Below are positions 1 to 8,062 of a stretch of 9,160 nucleotides of DNA, piece after piece. The DNA lies in assembly GCA_900550355.1 (NCBI GenBank), contig URRT01000074.1, forward strand, positions 1 to 9,160, read 5' to 3'. The translations under genes and the position numbers were made by a program. The DNA comes from an uncultured Collinsella sp. GTDB taxonomy: Bacteria > Actinomycetota > Coriobacteriia > Coriobacteriales > Coriobacteriaceae. Positions within the stretch are counted from its first letter, which is position 1; every line of letters begins with the position of its first letter. The notes under the pieces are model-generated. The model ran no database searches, was not told where the DNA came from, and worked only from the letters and a program-made list of their open reading frames with translations.

Positions 1-1365
1 CGGGCGAATAATACGGTGTGCGCAGAAGAGCTCTTCCATGCGGTGTGCCGACCAGCCTGCCATGCGGGCCACGGCGAACATCGGCGTAAAGAGCGTCTCG
101 GGTACGCCGAGCATCTTGTAGATAAAGCCCGTGTACAGGTCAATATTGGCGCAGATAGGCTTGGTCATGCCGTGGTCCCGCATCACCTGCGGCGCTAGGC
201 GCTCAATACGCTCGATGAGCGCGAATTCCTCGCCCAGGTCCTTCTTGGCGGCCAGCGTGCGCGCGTAGTGGCGGCAGACCTCGGCGCGCGGGTCGCTGAG
301 CGTGTAGACGGCATGTCCCATACCGTAGATGAGCCCCGTGCCGTCGAAGGCCTGCTTGTCCAAGATCTTGCCCAGATAGGAAGCGACCTCGTCGTCGTCT
401 TCCCAGTTGGAAACGTGCGCGCGAATGTCCTCGTGCATCGACACGACCTTGGCGTTGGCGCCGCCGTGGCGTGGGCCCTTGAGCGAGCCGATGGCCGCGG
501 CGTAGGCCGAATACGGGTCGGTGGCCGACGACGACAGTACGCGGCAGGCGAACGTGGAATTGTTGCCGCCGCCGTGCTCGGCATGGAGCATAAGCATCAC
601 GTCGAGCAGCATCGCCTCGTCGCGGGTAAACGCCATGCCGCCGCGCAGCACCTGCAAAATGGTCTCGGCCGTGGACAGGCCGGGCGTGGGGTGCGGCACA
701 TGCACCTCGGAGCCGCGACGCTTGGCGACCGAAGCCATGTGCGCGAAGGCGGCAATACGGGGCAGACGGGCGAGCATGGAGATGGCAACATCGATCTCGT
801 GCTCGGGGGTGATCACGTCGGGCTCGGCGTCGAAGGCATAGAGCAGCAGCACGGCGCGCTGAAGCACGTTCATGATGCTCGACGACACCGTGGTCATCGG
901 GAATTCCTTAACGTACTCGTCGCTCAGGTGCCTAAACGCGCCCAGACGCCCGCAAAAGCCGTCGAGCTCATCCTTGTTGGGCAGCGAGCCCGTAATGAGC
1001 AGGTAGGCGACCTCTTCGTAGCCATAGCGGTCCTCGGCCTGGGCATTGTTGACCAGATCTTCGATGCTGTAGCCACGAAGCGTGAGCTTGCCCTGATCGG
1101 GCACAACCTTTCCGTCGACCTTGTTGTAGCCATGCACATCCGAGATGCGAGTGAGGCCTGCAACCACGCCCGAGCCATCTGCATTGCGCAGGCCGCGCTT
1201 GACATCGTGCTCGACAAACAGGTCCTCGTCATAAGGGTCGGTCGGCAGGCCGTAGTATAGATTTTCGCTTTCGGGCGAAATCTGGCGGCTTGCTTCGTAG
1301 TCCAAGACCAGGCGGCTCAGGTGGTCGTCGAAGCGGTAATAGATTTTCTTGGCGTCGTAGGCCAT
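1..1365 (-). CDS. gltA: Citrate synthase (citrate/2-methylcitrate synthase family), C-terminus beyond window
   Basis: Condenses acetyl-CoA with oxaloacetate to citrate in the cytoplasm, the entry step of the TCA/glutamate branch. Reading the minus strand from ATG at 1365 gives 455 residues without a stop up to the window edge. The catalytic residues are visible: His264 in HAEHGGGNNS, His300 in GPRHGGAN and Asp358 in GHAVYTLSDPRA. A late segment NIDLYTGF and the C-terminal VARMAGWSAHRMEE are also family hallmarks. The N-terminal segment (VKRGLRNADGSGVVAGLTRI, about residues 55-74) resembles the citrate synthases of anaerobic Firmicutes and Coriobacteria. A strong ribosome binding site (GGAGAGGAG, minus strand, 1379-1371) lies 5 nt before the ATG, which supports this start. 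The gene is 74 nt downstream of the ACT-domain gene on the same strand with no terminator between them, so the two probably form one transcript. I cannot distinguish citrate from 2-methylcitrate synthase activity by eye. Only the last residues are missing. Confidence 0.95.
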   Translation of the reverse strand, partial: MAYDAKKIYYRFDDHLSRLVLDYEASRQISPESENLYYGLPTDPYDEDLFVEHDVKRGLRNADGSGVVAGLTRISDVHGYNKVDGKVVPDQGKLTLRGYSIEDLVNNAQAEDRYGYEEVAYLLITGSLPNKDELDGFCGRLGAFRHLSDEYVKEFPMTTVSSSIMNVLQRAVLLLYAFDAEPDVITPEHEIDVAISMLARLPRIAAFAHMASVAKRRGSEVHVPHPTPGLSTAETILQVLRGGMAFTRDEAMLLDVMLMLHAEHGGGNNSTFACRVLSSSATDPYSAYAAAIGSLKGPRHGGANAKVVSMHEDIRAHVSNWEDDDEVASYLGKILDKQAFDGTGLIYGMGHAVYTLSDPRAEVCRHYARTLAAKKDLGEEFALIERIERLAPQVMRDHGMTKPICANIDLYTGFIYKMLGVPETLFTPMFAVARMAGWSAHRMEELFCAHRIIRP

Positions 1366-1439
1366 GCGCGCTCCTCTCCGGGCTATGTGGCGACGTTGCG
1401 CCTGGGCGCACGTTGGGCCGTCGTCACGCAGCCTGTTCG

Positions 1440-1727
1440 CTACAGGCGGTACATAAAGTTAAAGACGTCCTCGCGCTGGATGGACACGTTGACGCCCGAA
1501 AGCTCGCCGGCCTCGGCCAGGGCCTTCTGCAGCTCGGCGAAGTCGAGCTTGGACTCGGCGGTGTCGGCCAGCATGGTCATGGTGAAGATGTCCTCGATAA
1601 TGGACTGCGTAATGTCGCGGATGTCGACATTGGCTTCGCCCAGGACGCGGGTGACGCCGGCGACAATGCCGGGGCGGTTCTTGCCAAGGACGGTGATGAC
1701 GATACGGGAGGACGAGATCTCGGCCAT
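1440..1727 (-). CDS. ACT-domain protein (UPF0237-like)
   Basis: A 95-residue protein that is essentially one ACT domain, a fold that usually binds amino acids or other small ligands and regulates partners. The N-terminal strand IVITVLGKNRPGIVAGVTRV (residues 9-28) carries the typical G-x-x-R-P-G-I-V turn, followed by EANVDIRDITQSI and a second half ending VSIQREDVFNFMYRL. Length and layout match the UPF0237 group of stand-alone ACT proteins. A GAAAGGG motif lies about 6 nt before the ATG, and the stop is TAG. In many bacteria this gene is followed by a UPF0210 (PFL-family) gene; here citrate synthase follows instead. A 23-bp palindrome lies 47 nt upstream of the start. The ligand and target are unknown, and GcvR-like regulation is a possibility I cannot support further. 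Confidence 0.9.
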   Translation of the reverse strand: MAEISSSRIVITVLGKNRPGIVAGVTRVLGEANVDIRDITQSIIEDIFTMTMLADTAESKLDFAELQKALAEAGELSGVNVSIQREDVFNFMYRL

Positions 1728-1773
1728 GGGAAACCCTTTCGCGTGTTGGCGGCGCGCGGCGGCGCTCCGCTAC

Positions 1774-1796
1774 GGTACAGTGTTCATCATTGTACC
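1774..1796. promoter_or_regulatory. 23-bp palindrome, candidate operator of the ACT-gltA unit
   Basis: The arms are GGTACAGTG (1774-1782) and CATTGTACC (1788-1796), complementary at 8 of 9 positions around a 5-nt centre. On the minus strand the right arm contains TACAAT (1795-1790), a good -10 hexamer for the ACT-gltA transcript, about 60 nt from the ACT start codon. I find no good -35 at the usual spacing. Size and symmetry fit a dimeric helix-turn-helix repressor site overlapping a promoter; the regulator is unknown. Confidence 0.45.
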
Positions 1797-1962
1797 TGTC
1801 CTGTGCAAAAAGGGGCGCCTTTGCTGCGGCGTTACACGTCTGCAACATGGAGCGCTTGTCTCGCAGGGTGTTTTTTGGCACCCTGGACAGCTCGGGCGGC
1901 TCTGTTGGCGCCGCGATCGGGCAGATTCGCCTGTGCACTCCGGCGTAAAGACCGTGAACCTT

Positions 1963-1991
1963 TTGTGGGACGCTCGACGCCGTGGTAACAT
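1963..1991 (+). promoter_or_regulatory. Promoter of rpmE (sigma-70-like, extended -10)
   Basis: TTGTGG (1963-1968) and TAACAT (1986-1991) are separated by 17 bp, and TGG directly before the -10 gives an extended -10 element. Transcription would start near 1998, producing a leader of about 78 nt that contains both rpmE hairpins in full. The placement is consistent, but the start site is inferred. Confidence 0.6.
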
Positions 1992-2004
1992 AGCCGAGTT
2001 TGTT

Positions 2005-2053
2005 GTCTTGGTCGGAAACCAAGACGCCTTATGCGCTGATCGGTAACCAGCGC
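2005..2053 (+). promoter_or_regulatory. rpmE leader with two matched hairpins (candidate L31 autoregulatory leader)
   Basis: Two 21-nt stem-loops, 2005-2025 and 2033-2053, share one design: an 8-position stem closing a 5-nt loop, CGGAA in the first and CGGTA in the second. Their outer stems differ (GTCT/AGAC against GCGC/GCGC), yet every outer pair is kept, giving three compensated pairs. The inner part of both reads TCGGwAACCA. The second hairpin has one A-C mismatch (2039/2047). It ends 9 nt before the Shine-Dalgarno AAGGAG (2063-2068), so protein bound there could affect translation initiation. Structured L31 leaders have been reported in several bacterial groups, as I recall including Coriobacteria; whether this is an instance needs a covariance-model search. 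Confidence 0.7.
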
Positions 2054-2075
2054 CTGACCAATAAGGAGTCCTACC

Positions 2076-2501
2076 ATGAAGCAGGGTATCCATCCCCAGT
2101 ATGTCGAGTGCACGGTGACGTGCTCCTGCGGCAACACCTTCAAGACGCACGCTACCGTGTCCGAGATGAGGGTCGAGCTTTGCAACGAGTGCCACCCGTT
2201 CTACACCGGCCAGCAGAAGTTCGTCGACACCGGTGGACGCGTCCAGCGCTTCGCCGACAAGTTCGGTGGCGCCGCTGCCGCCCAGCTCAAGAAGGCCGAG
2301 GAGGCCAAGGCTGCCAAGGCCGCCAAGGCTGCTGAGGCCGAGGCCGCTCGCAAGGCTGCTGCTGAGGCTAAGGCTGCCGAGAAGGCCAAGCGTGCCGCTA
2401 AGTTTGCCGAGGAGGCTGCCAAGCAGGCCGCCGAGGCTCCCGCAGAGGCTCCCGTCGAGGAGGCCGCTGTCGAGGCCGAGACCACCGAGGCTGCTGAGTA
2501 A
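2076..2501 (+). CDS. rpmE: Large ribosomal subunit protein bL31 with long Ala/Lys/Glu C-terminal extension
   Basis: Component of the 50S subunit that contributes to the bridge between subunits. Residues 1-65 match canonical L31: MKQGIHPQY, the zinc-binding cysteines Cys16, Cys18, Cys36 and Cys39, and CHPFYTGQQKFVDTGGRV. This is therefore the zinc-containing (C+) form, not the zinc-free paralogue usually controlled by Zur. L31 is normally about 70 residues. Here residues 66-141 form an extra low-complexity tail, first rich in Ala, Lys and Glu (probably helical and basic), then acidic from about residue 117. The start has a good AAGGAG 7 nt upstream, and the stop is TAA. The gene appears to be a single-gene transcript, with its own promoter and structured leader before it and a strong terminator after it. 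Confidence 0.95.
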   Translation: MKQGIHPQYVECTVTCSCGNTFKTHATVSEMRVELCNECHPFYTGQQKFVDTGGRVQRFADKFGGAAAAQLKKAEEAKAAKAAKAAEAEAARKAAAEAKAAEKAKRAAKFAEEAAKQAAEAPAEAPVEEAAVEAETTEAAE

Positions 2502-2534
2502 ATAGCTCGCCGCGGAAACACTCGCATTCATGGC

Positions 2535-2578
2535 ATAAGGGCCGCGCATCCATTTGGGTGCGCGGCCCTTATCTTTTT
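2535..2578 (+). terminator. Rho-independent terminator of rpmE
   Basis: A 14-bp perfect stem (2535-2548 with 2559-2572) extends by three more pairs, one a G-U, to an ATTT loop. It is followed by C and TTTTT (2574-2578). Its inner 20 nt are nearly identical to the hairpin before the YitT gene. Confidence 0.93.
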
Positions 2579-2579
2579 A

Positions 2580-2646
2580 TTGGTGCAAGCTAGCCCGTCC
2601 CCATTGCACCAGGTTGGTGCGAAGAGGACGGGTTAGCTTGCACCAA
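2580..2646. repeat. 67-bp nested palindromic element between rpmE and secA
   Basis: Arms 2580-2600 and 2626-2646 are 21 nt each and fully complementary apart from one G-U pair (2593/2633). The 25-nt interior contains a second hairpin, GCACCA (2606-2611) with TGGTGC (2615-2620). The sequence TTGGTGC at the outer end recurs in the inner hairpin, so the element holds four related copies in alternating orientation. No T-run follows, so it is not a normal terminator. It begins two bases after the rpmE terminator T-run. It could be a REP-like dispersed repeat, a small mobile remnant or an RNA structure. Confidence 0.7.
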
Positions 2647-2656
2647 ATGGCAGAGA

Positions 2657-2748
2657 GGCAGCGTTTTCCCAGATAAAAGCTGCCAAAATAAACCAGTCCC
2701 TTTTTGGCAGGCTGTCGTAGTTATTACGTGGTCGAGCGTGTCGACCGC
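2657..2748 (+). promoter_or_regulatory. Hairpins in the region upstream of secA, two of them mutually exclusive
   Basis: Hairpin A pairs GGCAGC (2657-2662) with GCTGCC (2679-2684), plus TTTT (2664-2667) with AAAA (2675-2678). Hairpin B pairs CTGCCAAAA (2680-2688) with TTTTGGCAG (2702-2710). They share 2680-2684, so only one can form at a time. Hairpin C pairs GTGGTCGA (2728-2735) with TCGACCGC (2741-2748), including one G-U pair. I could not place a convincing secA promoter, so it is uncertain whether all three are transcribed with secA. Confidence 0.4.
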
Positions 2749-2841
2749 ATAGGCGGCGCCTTGTTTGGCTAAAGTACAAATATCTGTGTTTAACTCGTCC
2801 AAGGTTTCATGCCACGGGCGATGGCCAAAAAGGAAAACCAC

Positions 2842-5648
<2,807 letters not shown>

Positions 5649-5649
<1 letters not shown>

Positions 5650-6797
5650 TGGCTGAGGCTTTAGAGGTAACGCCCGCCGAGCTGGACGCGTTTGCGGACC
5701 GGCTCGGTGAGGTCGAGTCGTATCTCCACCTGGACGAGAAGCGTACCCGCGTGTCCGAGCTCGAGGCCAAAAGTGTTGCCCCTGGCTTTTGGGATGACGC
5801 CGACGCCGCCCGTGCCACCATGGAGGAGATTGCGCGCAACAAGGAGGATATCGCTGCCGTGGACACCGCGCGCGGCGAGCTATCTGACGCCCGCGCGGCG
5901 CTGGAGCTTGCCGAGGAGATGGGGGATGACCCCGACGCCGCCGCCCTTCGCGAGGAGGCTGCAGCCACGGCTGAGCGCCTGGCCCGTGCCATCGATGAGC
6001 TTGAGCTTTCGAGCTGGTTTACCGGTGAGTTCGATCACGGCGATGCCATTGTGACTATCAAGCCCGGACAGGGTGGCCTGGAGGCCCAGGACTGGACCTT
6101 CATGCTCTTTAAGATGTACATGAAGTATTGTCAGCGTCGCGGCTGGAAGGTCACCATCAACGACTGTCCTGCGGCCGAGGTCATCGGCATTGACCGCGCG
6201 ACCTTTACCGTCGAGGGCAAGGACGCATTTGGCATGCTGCGCGCCGAGGCCGGCGTCCACCGCTTGGTGCGCATCAGCCCCACCGACGACAAGAAGCGCC
6301 GCCAGACCACGTTTGCCGGCGTCGAGGTCATCCCCGTGCTACCCGATGATATCGACATCGAGATCAGTCCCGACGACATCCGCGTGGACGTGTACCACGC
6401 GAGCGGCCCGGGCGGTCAGGGCGTCAACACCACTGACTCCGCCGTGCGCGTGACGCATTTTCCCAGCGGCATTGTGGTCACCTGCCAAAACGAGCGCAGC
6501 CAGATCCAGAACAAGGCCGCGTGCATGCAGATCCTCAAGGCTCGCCTGTACGAGATTGAGCTCGAGAAGCGCGCCGAGGCCCTGGATGAGATTCGCGGAC
6601 CCAAGACCACGATTGGTTTTGGCAACCAGATTCGCAGCTACGTGCTCTACCCGTATCAGATGGTTAAGGACCTACGCACGGGCGTGGAGACCAGCAATGT
6701 CGAGGCCGTTCTTGACGATGGCGACCTGGACCCGTTTGTTATTGGCTATCACCGTTGGGCTACCGGCAACGCTGACGCGGAGACCCCGTCTGCATAA
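5649..6797 (+). CDS. prfB: Peptide chain release factor 2 (RF2) with altered SPT recognition motif
   Basis: Class I release factor that reads UAA and UGA at the ribosomal A site and triggers peptide release. The product is 382 residues and aligns with RF2 over its whole length. The catalytic GGQ is Gly255-Gly256-Gln257 in HASGPGGQGVN, with Ala at the position where Ala is the more active form in E. coli. The domain 2 recognition loop reads RISPTDDKKRRQTTF, so the tripeptide at 210-212 is Ser-Pro-Thr where RF2 typically has Ser-Pro-Phe. The rest of the loop (Arg-Arg, then Thr-Thr-Phe-Ala) is RF2-like, so this is not RF1. The usual CUUUGAC frameshift site near codon 25 is absent: the frame runs on through SYLHLDEKRT. 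The start ATG overlaps the secA stop by one base, and the stop is TAA. Two terminator-like hairpins follow. Confidence 0.96.
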
Positions 6798-6824
6798 ACC
6801 GCCCGGTTCATGTGGAAATGGATT

Positions 6825-6849
6825 AAAACCCTCCCAGCAGGGTGGTTTT
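6825..6849 (+). terminator. First of two near-copy terminators after prfB
   Basis: ACCCT (6828-6832) pairs with AGGGT (6839-6843); after a bulged GG, AAA pairs with TTT, ending in TTTT (6846-6849). An alternative pairing is AAAACC with GGTTTT around an internal loop. It is imperfect but well placed, 28 nt after the prfB stop. Confidence 0.65.
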
Positions 6850-6860
6850 GTATCCAGAGC

Positions 6861-6884
6861 AAACCCTGCGCAGGGGTGGTTTTT
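6861..6884 (+). terminator. Second near-copy terminator after prfB
   Basis: It has the same design as the preceding hairpin: AAACCCT at 6861-6867, a short GCGC loop, AGGGGTGG at 6872-6879, then TTTTT (6880-6884). The two share AAACCCT and TGGTTTT at a 36-base offset, so they probably arose by duplication or act as a backup pair. Confidence 0.6.
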
Positions 6885-6898
6885 GTCCGGCGAATCGG

Positions 6899-6904
6899 TA
6901 GAAT
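6899..6904 (+). promoter_or_regulatory. Candidate -10 element of the YitT-family gene
   Basis: TAGAAT matches the -10 consensus at five of six positions and lies 61 bases before the ATG. No good -35 is visible at 15-18 bp spacing; GTGGTT (6876-6881) is the nearest and overlaps the preceding terminator. If used, transcription would start near 6911 and include the following hairpin. Confidence 0.3.
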
Positions 6905-6924
6905 CGAATACAGCAAGAAGTTCG

Positions 6925-6952
6925 AAGCGCATCCGTTTGGGTGCGCTTTTTT
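6925..6952 (+). terminator. Terminator-like hairpin directly upstream of the YitT gene
   Basis: AAGCGCA (6925-6931) pairs with TGCGCTT (6942-6948), with three more inner pairs including one G-U, a GTTT loop and a T-run of six (6947-6952). It ends one to two bases before the GAGGGAGG ribosome binding site. It may be a third terminator of the upstream operon or an attenuator inside the YitT leader. Confidence 0.7.
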
Positions 6953-6964
6953 GAGGGAGGCAGC

Positions 6965-7855
6965 ATGGCATATCGTCTGGACATCAAGCGCATTCTTTCG
7001 ATGAACTTCTTTCACGACCTGCCCCAGATTATGTTGGGGTGCGCTCTGGCCGCTATTGCGACCGACCTGTTTTTGATTCCCAACGGCCTTGCTGCCGGTG
7101 GCGTTACGGGCCTTGCCACCATTATCCAGGCGGTCGGTGCATCGCGCGGCCTATCGCTTCCCGTTGGCATTCAGACGATCGTGATGAACACCTTGCTGTT
7201 GTTGGTCGTTATGCGCGAGGGTGGCATGTTCTACGTGGTGCAGACCGCGACGGGCTTTGTGCTGCTGGGCTTCTTTACCGATCTGTTCGCCCCGTTTGTA
7301 GCACCTCTGGCGGATGCGGACCTGATGCTCCCTGCCATGTGGGGCGGCATTATTACGGGCATCGGTTACGGCATGGTGTTGCGCGCCGGCGCCAACACCG
7401 GCGGCTCGGACACGATTGGCCAAATCATCTCGCGTAACACCTCGCTGCCGGTGGGCTCGACCGTCATGGCGATCGATGTTGCCGTATGCGCGCTATCGGC
7501 TCCGGTCTTTTCGATCGAAAACGCACTGTATGCAGGCCTTTCGATGGTCATTAGCGGCTACGTGATCGATGCCGTGGTCGATGGCGGCAACAAACGCCGT
7601 ATGGTACTCATCATCTCGGACAAGTTCCCTGATATCGCTGCCGATATCATGTATGGACTGGGTCGTGGTTGTACCAAGTTTAAGGCGACTGGCATGTATT
7701 CGGGTGCCGAGAAGCCGGTGGTTATGGTCATCGTGAGCCGTCGAGAGCTCAATACCCTCAAGACGATCGTGCGTGAGCGCGATCCTCACGCCATTGTGAC
7801 GGTCGCTGACGTTACGGAAGCCTTCGGCGAGGGATTCAAGGACATTAGCGCGTAG
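6965..7855 (+). CDS. YitT-family membrane protein (YitT membrane domain plus C-terminal DUF2179)
   Basis: A 296-residue integral membrane protein of unknown function. Hydrophobic segments are visible at about 21-39, 45-60, 67-84, 90-115, 121-140 and 166-204. The conserved family features PNGLAAGGVTGL (39-50) and RAGANTGGSDTIGQ (140-153) are present. From about residue 211 a soluble domain of the DUF2179 type begins (MVLIISDKFPDIAADIMYGL), containing GCTKFKATGMYSG and ending near EAFGEGF. There is no cleavable signal peptide. I chose ATG 6965, preceded by GAGGGAGG with a short 4-nt spacer. A GTG at 6941 is in frame but lies inside the terminator-like hairpin and has no ribosome binding site. 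The gene appears monocistronic, and the context does not suggest a substrate. The stop is TAG. Confidence 0.92.
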   Translation: MAYRLDIKRILSMNFFHDLPQIMLGCALAAIATDLFLIPNGLAAGGVTGLATIIQAVGASRGLSLPVGIQTIVMNTLLLLVVMREGGMFYVVQTATGFVLLGFFTDLFAPFVAPLADADLMLPAMWGGIITGIGYGMVLRAGANTGGSDTIGQIISRNTSLPVGSTVMAIDVAVCALSAPVFSIENALYAGLSMVISGYVIDAVVDGGNKRRMVLIISDKFPDIAADIMYGLGRGCTKFKATGMYSGAEKPVVMVIVSRRELNTLKTIVRERDPHAIVTVADVTEAFGEGFKDISA

Positions 7856-7920
7856 GGTCGACCGCGTTCCATCCAAAAGACGTTCACATTGATAAACCGT
7901 TTCATCAGCGGTTCTGCCTG

Positions 7921-7980
7921 CTAAATTGTTCAAATAATGATAAAAACTCTGGTAAAGCCATCAGTTTCCAGCATAATGAA
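7921..7980 (+). promoter_or_regulatory. AT-rich promoter region of the transketolase pair
   Basis: This 60-base stretch is markedly AT-rich compared with its surroundings. Possible -10 elements are TAAAAA with a TGA extension (7938-7946) and CATAAT (7972-7977). Neither has a clear -35 at standard spacing; TTGTTC at 7926-7931 is too far from the second. With CATAAT the leader would be about 79 nt. No T-run terminator was found between the YitT stop and this region, so read-through is possible. Confidence 0.4.
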
Positions 7981-8062
7981 TGACGTACGTGCATTGCGGC
8001 TGTGTTGGGATTACCTTCGGTGCCGTGCGCATTTTGTCTAATGAGGATGAAAGGAAGGCACA

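Larger units (their letters stand above)
1728..2075. other. Divergent intergenic region between the ACT gene and rpmE
   Basis: This stretch separates two genes that read away from each other, so it should carry both promoters. On the left it holds a palindrome over a possible minus-strand -10. In the middle is a 7-bp hairpin, CAGGGTG (1864-1870) with CACCCTG (1879-1885), whose loop contains six T; it has no T-run after the stem on either strand, so I do not call it a terminator. On the right are the rpmE promoter and its structured leader. I see no convincing small gene in 1797-1960. Confidence 0.7.

Noticed and set aside
268..1260. Open frame of 330 codons on the plus strand
   Set aside because: It lies opposite citrate synthase, which has all catalytic motifs; its composition is that of an antisense shadow.
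1393..1413. Hairpin between the ACT gene and gltA (TGCGC/GCGCA with outer ACG/CGT) as a terminator
   Set aside because: There is no T-run after the stem on the minus strand, so co-transcription remains the better reading.
1770..2549. Minus-strand frame of 259 codons rich in Leu, Gly and Ser
   Set aside because: It crosses rpmE, its promoter and its leader in antisense; the repetitive composition mirrors the L31 Ala/Lys/Glu tail.
2647..2772. Two tiny frames upstream of secA (ATG 2647, 9 codons plus stop; GTG 2728, 14 codons plus stop) as possible SecM-like sensors
   Set aside because: Neither has a ribosome binding site, signal sequence or arrest-like motif.
2809..2841. Upstream in-frame ATG as the SecA start
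   Set aside because: Its AAGG is only 4 nt away and the added residues are not SecA-like; ATG 2842 has a well-spaced AGGA and a standard SecA N-terminus. Not fully excluded.
6941..6964. GTG 6941 as the start of the YitT-family protein
   Set aside because: It lies within the hairpin and T-run and has no ribosome binding site; ATG 6965 follows GAGGGAGG.
7895..7913. AACCG/CGGTT stem after the YitT gene as its terminator
   Set aside because: Only five pairs with a 9-nt loop and no T-run.
7983..7990. ACGTACGT palindrome near the presumed transketolase transcription start
   Set aside because: Eight bases of perfect symmetry are too short to distinguish from chance, and no extension or second copy was seen.
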